DNA from: Cladopsammia gracilis
Taxonomy: Eukaryota; Cnidaria; Anthozoa; Scleractinia; Dendrophylliidae
Length of the DNA: 64,000 nucleotides
Direction of reading: 5' to 3'
Assembly: GCA_022457155.1 (NCBI GenBank)
Contig: JAJGOT010000421.1
Span: 1-64,000 of the forward strand
The translations under genes and the position numbers were made by a program. Below the pieces are notes generated by a model that worked only from the letters and a program-made list of their open reading frames with translations, ran no database searches and was not told the origin of the DNA. This document shows positions 23,801 to 36,900 of the stretch, in pieces (within the stretch, counting starts at the first letter, position 1; every line of letters starts with the position of its first letter).

Positions 23801-24154
23801 TTATACTCAAAAAGTGTATCTATCCATACCAAAGCAACATAAAAAACAACTTTCGAGCTCCATTTTTGGCCCGTCACCTTGGCCCTTATTAACCTCTTGC
23901 ACTAAGCCCATCAATTATTTTAAATGATAACTTCCAACATACCTAGCAGGAGAAAAGCTGGCTGGAGAAAATGCAGATTGACCTCCAGGACTCCTCCCAA
24001 CAGATGTGTGCCTTTTATTGATTGCGGTTTCTGGAGTTGTATGTGGCCGTTTTATCGAGCCCTTTGTGGAAAACAATTTGATACAATATGTACTTTACTA
24101 ATGTGAATGACAGTTCCTAGATTTTGCGATTTGGAGTTATACAGACATAACAAA

Positions 24155-24190
<36 letters not shown>

Positions 24191-27100
24191 ACTTGTTGAA
24201 ACAAATAAACAACAAAGTGGCATAATAGGCTAGGGAGAATAGGTAATTCACGACTTCGAGTTATGTACACAAAGTAAGCCTCACTTATCTCCCCGCAACT
24301 TGGGAATGGAACAAGAGTATTAGCAGAGCCTTCCTTATCTCCCCAGCACCGCCCTGGCTAGATCACGAACACTTTTGGAAGGAATGCTCTGCTAAGGGTA
24401 TGTGCGATGAACATTTCCTTGCCTTTGAGGTACTGCACTTTGATGTCGTAGGCCAGAGGGCGTACTAGCATGCCTTAAAAGCTGCACCTTAACGATGGAC
24501 TCTAAGGGCTTATGATATGAATATATCCTGACAAGTCGGCCAAACGTGTACTGATGACATTTCTCGAGAGCAAGGGTAGGGTTTTCGATGGTAGAGTACC
24601 TAGTCTCAGCATCTCTGAAGGCTCTGCTCACGTAGGCTAGTGGTCGCCCTACTTGCAGGAGAGCGGCTCCCAATCCTTGTCCACTGGCGTCACACTGTAT
24701 AGGCAGTTCCTTCGTGGAGTCAAAGTAAGCAAGTACAGGAGCTTGTGTTAGCAGACGCTTGACTTCCTCAAAGGCTTTGTCCTGAGAAGTGTCCCAAGTC
24801 CATGCAGCATCGGGATGGGCGAGAGCATTAATGGATTGCATTATTTCAAAGAGTCTGCTGTAGTAACATGAAATACTAGTTAGACCGCTGACTGGAGGTA
24901 AGCGAGTATCGGAGCAAGAAATGTAAATGGTGCAAATAAACCAAGCTTGTGTTTGTCATATCCGTGGCGTTACCAGTTTTTTCCGTACCCCATAGAAGAT
25001 GGTGTCAGAAGTGGTACTGTTCTGTCAGTCCACAGAGCCTGTGAGAGCAGATTCAGCTAACCGTACGGACATCTTCAGTGATACACATTGCATGTGGTTA
25101 AAGCAAGATGGCGGAAAGCATGCCACATGTCAGGCCACCAGAAACACCGGTAATTTCTTCGGGAAATCCTGCTCATTTGTGGCGAAAATGGAAACAGAAA
25201 TTCTACATTTACCTCAAGACAACTGGAGTATCAACAAAACCAGATGAAATGAAGGTAGGGCTCCTATAAAACCACACCAGCGAATTGTGTTTGGAAATCT
25301 ACTCAAATTTCACCTACTTTCCCAAGCGTGACGATCCTGCGGGAGGGGAAGAGAGACTCCCAGCTGAAAGTTCCAATAACTACGCAACTGTGCTAGCAAA
25401 GTTTGATCAATATTTCCAAAAAGGGATCCCCAGTTGATCCTACTATAATAATTTTGGCTTTACCTAAAATGACAGCCGACTAAGAGTTTAGATTCTTGGG
25501 TTGTCACTGTCAAAGAAAGAGCCGCCGAGTGCAAGTTTCCCGCCGATTTTCTGGAGCAGGCAGTGAGAGACAAACTGACCTTTTCTTGCACTGAAGACAG
25601 TTACAAGTTCAAACTCAATGCAAGTGCACAGACCATTCACTTGAAAAAGCCACAAAGATATTGAGTTACAAGAATCAAAACCTGCGGAGATCGAGCACAT
25701 AACCCAGTGAGGGAACAGGCCAGATCATAGAAACAAACCCTTCCAGAGGAATAGTGGCAGAAACTGTGGATGTTGTAACCGACAACATCCCCCAGGGAAA
25801 AGAAACTGCCCAGCAGCAGGTGTGCAATGTAACAAGTGTAACAAAATAGGACATTATACCAGCATATGTAGGAGCTCACATGTTAAAACAGTAAATCAGG
25901 AAGACTTCACCCTCGACACCAGCTCCTATGCCACATCTTTCAGCCCCAAATTTGTAGGAAGGGTAACCATGCCAGAATCATATCCAGTTACCACTCCATC
26001 CAAAACAGACATCTCGATCGCATTCAAGAACATTTTTTCAAATGTCAACATGCTTTGCACTACTGTTGACAAAATAGACAGGCTGAACACAACTCCCACT
26101 CGTCGCATAAAGCTTCCCAGTGAAATTTCAGAGCGATTTGCACCTTTAAATCACAGCTATGAATTTGTTCTCTTCGATTATATTGACCTTTTGATCTCAG
26201 CGGATTATCTCTCAAATTAATAGGACGGATTTATATTGGGTTATTCCAGAAAAAATCCACACCCCCCCCCCCCCCCCCCGATGGATGGCATGCTGGAAAT
26301 TCTCGCGGGAGGGGGGGGGGGGGGGTTGAGGGCTCTGGAAATCCAGGGGGGAGGGGGGGGTCTGGACCTAAAAATCCTTCCTCAGGGGTCGATTTTGAAG
26401 AGAACACTTTGTGTTCAAAACAATTAGTTCAGGTTTAACTTCGTCGGTTCCACATTATTCATAGAGAATAAACCGGATGAAAGGTAGAAAATACAACTCT
26501 AATATGGAGAAAGTCAGTGGTTAACATAACCGGAAGCGCGCTTCGGTACCTTGCAACAAAGCTCTTGTCCGAGTTTTTGCCAGCAACATTGAAATTGTCA
26601 GGGAAAGGTAAAAAGTATCCGCCGATTTAAAAAAAAAGACAAACGATTTTTGACCAAAAAAATAGATGCACCGTTTTGCAAGTACGTATATGTTTTCTAT
26701 TTGTAGAATTGTTTCAGCTTGCTTTCGTGCACGTTCCCTGTAATCTGATATAAGCTTAGTAATATACGGCTTTAGCAAATGTCCAAACTTTTATGCCGTT
26801 CTTCCTAGTGTACTGTTTAGTTGATGCGTTAAACCTTGAAGGAAATATAAAATAATTGGAAGAAGCTTTCCAATTTAATACTTAAAGGCAAATTGCGATC
26901 AAACTTGTTCCAATGTTTTCTTCATGAAGCCAATAATCAAGGTAATTAAGGCGCGCTAGTAAATATAATTAAATTAAATAGCGCTTTCTGAATTTGTTTG
27001 CTTCCAAGATTTTTTTGATTCACGAAAACATTATGTGAATCATCCTTGCAGATAAGAATGGCATTCTATATACACAGGAAAAGTCGGAAATTTTAGAAAA

Positions 27101-27938
27101 CACTAGATGTAATAATATAGGTTACTGAATTTAAATAATATTTTGTGATGTTTACAACATTTCGCAGACACAAGCGCTCGGCGCTGCAATTAGGATAAAT
27201 AAATCGCGAAGCCTTCCGGAAACAGAAAATCACTGAATTCTGACAAGTGTTTACATGTAACTCTTTTATTCAAGGGAAAGACATTTTCATTCAAGGAAAT
27301 ATGAGTTTCATTCAAAAGTTTTGACCTTAAGAAAAAATGTTTTGGAAACGCAATGCGCGATCAAATTACATTTTATACTAAATTTGCATAAAACAAAATT
27401 GTGTATTTGCAACAACACTTTGAAGAAACTGTGAAGCCTGGAAAAATTAAAACATACCAAAATCAAAGCAGTTATTTAAGGAACTAGATTTATAGAAACA
27501 TTTCATTCGATTTTGTCTTGAAATCACAGGGGTTTTTTTTATGATGTGTCACGCAATATTTATTTAAAAAACGTTTCACCAATTTATAGCACTAATCACC
27601 ACAGTTTAGAAAAATATAAAAACACGATCTCCTGAATGCGACTACATGTATTTTTTTCATTATCTGTAAATTTAGGGCTTCCAAAAATTTATTGGAAATC
27701 CGGGCAGGAGGGGGGGTCTCCGGGCTTGGAAATCCAGGCGGGAGGGGGGTCTAGCGGGCCAGGGAAATCCGAGCGGGGGAGGGGTCAAAAAATCTTGCCA
27801 TCCGTCGGGGGTGTGGATTTTTTCTGGAATAACCCATTAGTAATCTTATATAAATGTGTCAAAAAGTATCCGTCATCGTGTTCTTATTTTGTTAATGTCA
27901 TCTTACAAAACTAAAGCTGAGGAGGCCTAATTAACATG

Positions 27939-27978
<40 letters not shown>

Positions 27979-30900
27979 TTTATTCTTCTTATATTAATGT
28001 GTTATTGTAATATGGCCAATAAAAAATAAAAAATAAAAAAATTTCATGCTGTCCAGAGCAGTTAGAATTATATTATTCGTATCTTGGCTTTCACGTGACA
28101 TCATAAAAATTCAAAAATCTAAACTTTACAACCTACAAAGTTGTTTCTAACATGGTATGTAGATACCAGTATTACAATCCTTCACAAAAAGTTTCAGGTT
28201 TTAACGATATTTTGCTTCTGATTTATAAAGGTTTTAAATGTGTCATGCAATTCATCACGCTATTTCAGATAAAGCAATGAAAATAAACAAGTACAAGTGT
28301 AGCTGTAAATGCCCCTATGGCATAGGAGTTCGTTTTAGTGCTTTTGATTTAGTTTAGTCGTTTTCAAGTAGTCCTTAAAGTCACACTAGGTGACTTGTCA
28401 CGTGTTTCCAGACATCACGCAATTCAATGAAAAGGCACTCGTACTAAGAAGGAAAGAAATTATCTGAATTGTCTGTTGGTCATAACGAAGGAAGGAAAAG
28501 TTCTATTGATGTCAACTCTCGCCAGACCCAGCAATAATGTAAGTCTAATTCACCTGGAATATTTCTTTGGCTTTTTTCTTTTCCCTAATTTCGTAAATTA
28601 AATGTTTCAGTTTCAAGATACGATACAACATTAAAGGAGGCATTCCAAAGAATTGGTGCGAGTTGTGTTGTGTTTATCCGTGGATTTTGTGCGGTCCAGC
28701 TAGCGGTGGACAAGCGCCGCTATAGTAGCTATTGTTTTCAACCTCTGAAAAAAATGGCTACACTTGTAAATTACACTTGTAAAAGTTTTATTGAATTGAC
28801 CCCAGGTTTTACAGACACCCCTTTCTCACAAGTCTTGCACACCGCAGACACTAAATCACAGCCTGAGAAATTTAACGATTCTAGTGCTTTCAAAGCGATA
28901 ACAAACTTTAGCCGATAATTATTTACCTAGCAACAAAAGTGAGTTAAAGAAACCGCAATGAATGCCAATAGAGCTTGCACCGAACAACGGCATAAACTAG
29001 TAATAATCACAGATTAAGGGATTGCGTTCGACCTTTTTGATACACTTTTTTTTCAGTGGCCGGTAAAATACAACTTGCCAACTTATAATAAAATTTATTT
29101 CAAAGCCTGAATTGGATCGCGTGCGAACAATGCTGCATTTCACTCAATGGATGTACTGTAGACATAGTGTAACGACTGCCCGGCAAGGTATTTTGATCAG
29201 TAGCTGACTACAACGGGTCAATTTTGCTCAATAGCTGCCAAGTACAACAACTTGGTTGTCTTCAGTATCATGGCTTAATAGCCGCGTGTTTGTATTGAGA
29301 TGACCACAATGGGTCATTTCGTTCAATGGCTGCCGAGTGGGACATGATAGTTTTATATTGTGCAGCACTAGCCGATGAATCCAAAACTTGAAGTCATGTG
29401 TTTTCAGTATCAATGGCCATTCAATATAATGTTTCCTTTGATTTAGTACAACGTCTGAGCGGGCTAGTCAATTGTTCTTCAAGGGGAAGCTGCAGTTAGT
29501 TGATGAGAACATACACCAAATCAGATCAGCTTAATGAATGCACCTCGTGCTTCAATGCAGAGCGAGTCAAATTATGCAACGAGTGGGAGTCGTGTTTTCG
29601 TCGACAGTAGTGCAAAGCATTATGGGATATGTTGACATTTGAAAAAATGTTCTTGAATGTGATCGAGATGTCTGTTGAATGTGATTGATAATTTACATAT
29701 GTTGAATGTGAATGTGCTTGCTGAACGTGATGTGTGACCTTGAATATGATCGAGATGACCGTTGAAATTGATGAATTTACAAATGTTGAATGTGAATGTG
29801 GTTGTTGAATGTGATCGTTGTCCTTGAATGTGATCAAAATTTAATAAGAGTTCTTGAATTTTGCACCATTTGGCCTTCCATAGACTAGAGGCTACCCAAA
29901 TGACCTGGTAGAAAAAATCCTATCAGAAATGAAATTCACAGAAAGGAAATCGGCGCTTAAACAAGATAAACAAACTCGAAAAGACATTTTACCTTTTGTA
30001 ACACAATAACAACCATCAGTGCCAAATATCAAACAAGCTTTCATGAGAAAATGGCACCATATACAAAACCAAACACTTCAATGGCAAATTTTTAAAGAAC
30101 CACCTGTTACATCCTTTAAAAAAGGAAAATCTTTAAAAGATACACTCGTTTGAGCAAAAATATAAAAGGTTCTCATGTTTCACACCGGTAGAGATTGTGC
30201 AGCCTGTCAACCCTTGCTATTTCCTATACTCACTGGTGCAAAGAAAGGCATGCTCTCATGTTTCATTTTGAGTAATTTTGACTCATAACTGACCAGAAAA
30301 TGTCAAAAAAAATGTGCAGTTTTTCAATAATCACCACATGTCAATGGGTAAAATAACTCTGTAAGGACAGCTAAATGGGTTTCCTTTTCTCTTACATCTC
30401 GGTCAAAAACAAACTAAACTGTTGTTTTTTGAACAGATTGTTCAATATTTCGGTCTTTTTTACATTTTCTTTTTCTTTAGTGCTATTGGTAATGAAATAA
30501 AAACTGTAAAGACCGACAAACAACTCGACCCAAGCTTTTAGCCAGCAGGGTGTCCAGGCGTCCTGTGGACGCCCAGTTTTTGAAGAAATTCATGAAAATT
30601 GCACCTAATCCTTTAAAAAATTATGATGGAAAATATCTTCTGGACGGCCACTTTTTAATCTCTGGCTAAAAGCCTGACTCGACCGATATATCGATTAACT
30701 ATCTTCTTACTATCGACCAATACTGACAGATTATTGGCCGATAACTCAGTCAAGTATCGACCAACTATCAACCAAGAGTCGACCGACACTGGGTAAATTA
30801 TCGGCGAAGTAAATTGTCGGCAAAGTCTCTCAGGTCTCATTAACATCAGTTTATCCAATAATAAACTTGAACTTCATCCAAGTATGTGGGAGAAGGTCAT

Positions 30901-33900
30901 GGATTCCCAGGCAAAGCAGAAAGCAACACATGACGTGTACGCCAAGTTCAGAGTTCTACCCTGGCGACAAAATCATGCCAGGTTCAGTAGCGGAGCAAAG
31001 TGGACCCAAGTCATATGTAGTAGTGCTTAATGATGGTTGAGTTTGGAAATGCCACCTGAATCACGAGAGAAGAGACTCTATGGATAGTGCAGTCTCCCAG
31101 CAAAACGAACCGCATATCGGTCGAGGCTACCTACAGTAAACATGATCCAACAAATCTTTGGTCCCAAGATAGCCATCGTCAGTTTGAGTAGTCAGTCGAA
31201 CACAATTGACTGTTATGGGGATTTCAGGTCATCATCTCCATGCGATATCAGAATGATATACTGGAGGAGTTAGACACAGGTCACCCAGGCATCATCCGTA
31301 TGAGGGAGTTGGCACGCAGTTTTCTATGGTGGCCAAATGTTGATTTAGAAATTGAACAAACTGCGAGAAACCATGGTAGTTGTCAGCAGGTTAGAAAACC
31401 ACCAGCTGTAGCACCGCTAGCGCCATGGATGTGGCCAAGCAACCCCTGGCACCGAATCTATATCGACTGCGCTGAAGACGAAAAACGGTTGCTATTTCAT
31501 TATCGTGGATGCTCACTCTCGCTGGCCAGAGATTTTCTTTATGCCAGAAACCACGTCAGCAACGGCAACAATCACCATTTCACGGGAACTATTCACAGAT
31601 TACAGATTGCCAGTTCAGTGTCAGTGACAATGGTCCACAGTTTCGTGGTGAAGAGTTTGCACACTTCTTGAAGATGAATAGCACCAAACACACACCTTAT
31701 CATGCAGCAAGTAATGGTCTGGCTGAAAGAATAGTTCAGTCTTTCAAGAACCACATAGAGACCTGCAAGGGCAGTAAACTGTCCATTCAGCAGCGTATTG
31801 CCAATTTCTTGCTGACATACATGTACCAGTCAACCAAGCATCCTACAACTGGCAGAACTGCAATTAGTTTGTTCCTTGGGAAAGTACTGAACAGAATCAT
31901 CTTGGAAAGGTTGAAAGGACCAGTAGATCACACCCTCCGGGATCAGCAAGCGGGCTTCAGGCCAGGCAGGTCATGTACCGATCAGATCACAGCACTGCGA
32001 ATTATAGTGGAACAATCAAGTGAATGGAACCCCCCCCCCCCTTTATGTAAATTTTGTTGACTATGAGAAGGCTTTTGACAGCCTAGACAGGGAGACATTA
32101 TGGAAGCTGCTTCGACATTATGGTGTACCCATGAAGTTTGTCAACCTGATTCGAAACTCTTATGAGGGTCTGTCTTGCAGAGTGGTTCATGAGGGGAAAT
32201 TGACAGAGAAGTTTGAGGTTAAGACCGGGGTAAGGCAGGGATGCCTTCTGTCACCTTTTCTGTTTATCTTGGCTATAGACTGGATCATGAGACTTGTCAC
32301 AAACCAGAAAAGAAATGGGATCCAGTGGACCTTGTGGACACAGTTGGACGACCTGGACTTTGCGGATGATGTAGCGCTTCTATCGCATAACCACCAGCAG
32401 ATGCAGGCAAAAACATCTGACCTGTATCACACCTCAGTGCAAATAGGACTGAAGATCAATAAACAGAAGACAAAGATCCTGAGGATCAATGCAGGCACTG
32501 ATGAACCAGTCACAATTGAAGGGGAGGAACTGGGGGAAGCTGAGTCTTGTATCTATTTGGGCAGTGTAATGGACAAAAGTGGGGGAACAGACGCAGATGT
32601 AAAAACTAGGATCGGCAAGGCACGATCAGCATTCAACATGTTAAGAAAGGTATGGCACTCCAGAGAAATCGGCACATCTACCAAGGTACGTTTGTTTAAC
32701 TCAAACGTAAAGTCAGTATTGTTGTATGGAGCAGAAACATGGCGGACAACCAAAGCATCTATGAAGAAGATCCAGACCTTTATAAATCAGTGCTTACGTA
32801 GAATCCTAAGAATCCACTGGCCAGAAACCATCAGTAATGAGAACCTATGGGCAAGGATGCAGCAGACTCCGGTGGAAGAGGACATCCAACAAAGGAGATG
32901 GAGATGGCTTGGCCACACTCTACGCAAACCACCTAGTAGCATCAGCCGTCAAGCCCTGAACTGGAACCCCCAAGGTCAACGAAAGAGAGGGAGACCACGA
33001 AACACCTGGCGGCGAGAGCTTGAAAAGGACATTAAGAGGACTGGACACACATGGAAACAACTTGAAGGGATAGCACAGGACAGAGGAGACTGGCGAGTTA
33101 TTGTTGGTGGCCTATGCTCCGGGAGGAGCAAAGGGCCAAAGTAAGTAAGTTGGACACAAGCTATGAACTCAGTTAACTCTTCTTAATGATCCTCTTTCCA
33201 GGCAGGTGAGTGGCTTAGTACAACTGTCTCAACAAAAATCATGCAACAAAATCATGCCAGGTTCAGTAGCGGAGCGAAGTGGACCCAAGTCACACGTAGT
33301 AGTGCTTAATGATGGTCGAGTTTAGAAATGCCACCTGAATCACGAAAGAAGAGACTCTATGGATAGTGCAGTCTCCCAGCAAAACACAGAAAGTGACTGC
33401 AGGAGATTATCTCAGATCTTCCTCAACACGCCCCTCTCAGCACTGATATCCCAGCACCACCACAAGTACCAGCAGACGTTCCAGAATCCAAAATCCAGGT
33501 TCAATCAGAGAAACAAGAATCTCTAACTGTTACCAGGAAGTCGTCCTCTGTCGCTACACAATCATCTGAAGTGATTTCAATCCCACTTCGTCAATCTAGC
33601 AGAGTGCACAAATCACCTGACAGATTTATTGAGCCAATGTGATTCCTTAGACACATGGCACTTCATTTATTGTCAAGTAAAGAAGTCTAAGAATTGCCAG
33701 AATAGGAACTTGGACTGCATACTTACTGTAGTTACTGATTGACTGTTTTCAGGATTGTTTGTTCCCCACAGTTATAGCTTTCATGCTAATAACGGCATTG
33801 TCTTGTAGATTTTAGGGTAATGTTTTTTTAACCTGCTGTTTCTCAGATATCGTAATCTTGGTTTCGCATGAAGCTCTAGTATTATCTCAGAAATGGGGAG

Positions 33901-36900
33901 ATGTAGTGTATTTGTAGCCTCATTTTTATGTAGCCTCGCTTTCAGGTGACCATGAGCTTTTGCTCCACAACCAGTGTAGTTCAGTTGTTGTTTCAATAAA
34001 TCTTCTTGTCTTTACCTCACTTATGGTCCTTAATATGCTAAAGATATCAATATTGTCTTGGATTTAACCTTAAGTTAATAATACAAACATACCTTATTGC
34101 CAGGGGTTTGGTAACATTCAATCAAATCTTCATATTCTTCATTTATACTATACAGGGATTGACGGGTCAAGGCTAAATACTGTGTTAACAAAATTTGATC
34201 AACATTACACAATTATATTGATGCACCACCAGTTGAAAGCAAATTCCACCTTGGCTTGACAAACTTCCTTGATTCCAAAAGTTTAGTTTATATTTAACAA
34301 TTGGCAGTATTCACCAAAGTGGAAATGAATAGTGGTGGATTTTTGCTGAGCCATGAAGCAGTGAGGTCAATATCTACCACTCTTCACTGACACTGAGGTG
34401 AATAATATTGTTTTAGTACGTACCAAACTAGTATCAAAACAAGACGCTGTGGGAGCGTATACTTGGGTGTCGTTGTATTAGGCGTATTGGAATGAAAATA
34501 TCTTGGAAACTCTTCATGCACGTCAGTTTCCGGTTTGATGATAGGGAGTGCACTGAGTATTGGGATAGTCTTGTATGTCATTGACTGTTGGTACTCATTT
34601 GTAAAGTGGAACACGTGAAAACTTACGTGATGTACGGGTGCAAGGATTATATTTAACGCTTGTAGAATTTGGAAAAGCTTAATTGTGGCCAGCGAAACTG
34701 CAAGGAAAACGGAGAATTCATGGCAGCGCATATTCTGTATTCAGGTTTCAAATTACCCTTTTGACATATGCAAATCCTGACAACTACAACAAACTTGAAA
34801 GGGCTAAATTTGTTTTCTGTCTTCCTTTCCCCGCTTTATGACATCGATTATTATATTTAGTTTCATTCAAGATTTATCTTCACAATTGGTAAACATGAAA
34901 TTCAGAAAGAATTTTAAACATTAATTTTGCGTGCCGCTGGCACTTGGGGCCCTTGTTTACATAAAGAGACCTATTTTGGTTTCGTTCGCTTTCTGACTGA
35001 AAACTCACTCCTCTCGAAATTTTTCCATAGCCGTTCACAGCCAGCCGTTCGAAATTTTTGTTCTGTTTCGGCCGTTCACTGCAAGCCGTTCAAAATAATT
35101 GTTCAGCGTTCAAATGAAATTCGATCTGTTGGCAGATCTCGTTGCCTAGCACGTGATCAAAATCTGCCGTGAAGAAATTGTTCTTTCTTGTTGCACCTAG
35201 CCTGCGTAGCTGGCGGTTTTTTTGTTGGCGCGCGCCATAATTCGCGAGCGGCGAAGCCGGGAGAAACCGCCTGCCCGGTTTCGTGGGCTACTCAAAAAGC
35301 CCACGAAACCGAGCAGGCGGTTTCTCGCGGCTTCGCCGCTCCGCGCGCGAATTCAGCATCACGCGCAAAAAAAACCGCCAGCCATGCAGGCTATGTTGCA
35401 CCTTTCTCAATATGTAGTGCGAAAGTTATTTTATTGTTATATCTAGAAGAACTAGTCGTTTAAAACTGTATTTTTGTAATGGACGATTTTATATACGTGA
35501 CGATTTGTCCGCCCGTTTTAGCGCACGGATGGGAAATTGTCATAAATCGGACCGTTCCATTCTAAAGAGTCTAAAGATGTACGTGTACCTTTGAGAATTC
35601 ATAACTCGAATAATATTCCATCGATTCAATTGAATTAAAGACTGAATAACGGCTAAAGAGTAAGCGATCAAGATATCAGAATTTATCTGCCACTAGAATT
35701 TAATTTTCGCCGGCGAGCATATCAAGAAAGCGTTGAAGCTAGCGGAGACGCCAGCTGACCAGTATTCTTCTCCTTGTTACGCTTGACTGAGTTTGACGCA
35801 CGCGCATTAGAGCCCAATTGCAAATTCGTGCACTACCAAACTGCATTTTATAACTTGGGCTCTCAGCCCAAGTAATAATAATAGTTACATGATTTCTGAC
35901 AAATGTGGACAATACACCCTTGGGGGGGGGGGGGGGGTACTCAACAAAGTTTTGTACAGGGATGCTCTGCCTCAAGGTCCAAACCCTTTCATATACCGAT
36001 TTTGACAGAAAAGGTACCCTTTTCATATACCTTTCATTGAAAATGGTACCCCTTTCATATAGCCTTTATGTGCGTCTGATATATTTTAAAAGGTGCTTTT
36101 TAAAATACTTAAATGGCAGTTTTCCCTACCCTTTTTTATACTTCAACTTGTCATGACTCGTGTTTTCCTTACCCTTTCCTATACTTCGTAAAATCTCTAC
36201 CCTTTCATATACCTCCAGCCTAAAAAAGGTACCCCTTTTTAGGCGGAGCATCCCCGTATAGCCCATTATAGGGAGTACCCCCCCCCCCCTCCCGGACAAT
36301 ATGTGTGCACACAATCCAGAACAAAGCCTGAAGGTAAATAGAACATATTAGTATATACACTAAAACAGTGGATAGTGTTGTTTACGCACTCTGATTGGCT
36401 ACTGAAACTTGAGATAGCAAGTGCTATTCACCTCCAAGCAATTTGCACATGAAAATTGTAATCATTGACAGGAATAAGTGAGTTAAAAATCATCATTTTC
36501 ATGCTATATCATCTCACTGTTTTTTGTATATACTAAAACAACTATTCACCTCGGTGGCCAGTGGTGGATATATCCACCACTGGCCACCTCCACTTCAGTG
36601 AATAGTTGTCAACTATCCTGAGTTTGAGTAGTCGATCAGAGGGTGTGAAAAACACTAGCCACTGGTTTGGTATATACTATTAAGGTGTTTCCCTCCAGTT
36701 TTCATGCAACCGCACCAAACATTTTTGAGAGGCCATTTAAAATATACTTGTACTTAGTTTGAAGTTTATGAGAGTGTAAAAATTTTGTAAATCACATTTA
36801 AAATTGCAGAGATAAATGAGAAACATTGAAATCACTTGAGCCTAAATTCTGAGCAATTGCAAAAGCATCTAGAAAAACCAAAACTATTACGATAAACTAT

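Noticed and set aside
25822..26220. 132-codon frame as a stand-alone zinc-finger gene
   Set aside because: The zinc knuckle is the end of the gypsy gag remnant and the rest is repeat sequence shared with 29560-29695.
29526..29837. 103-codon His-rich minus-strand frame
   Set aside because: Translation of a 90-bp-period tandem repeat.
34148..34172. Alternative upstream acceptor for POLA2 exon 4
   Set aside because: The longer exon would put exon 3 and exon 4 out of frame.
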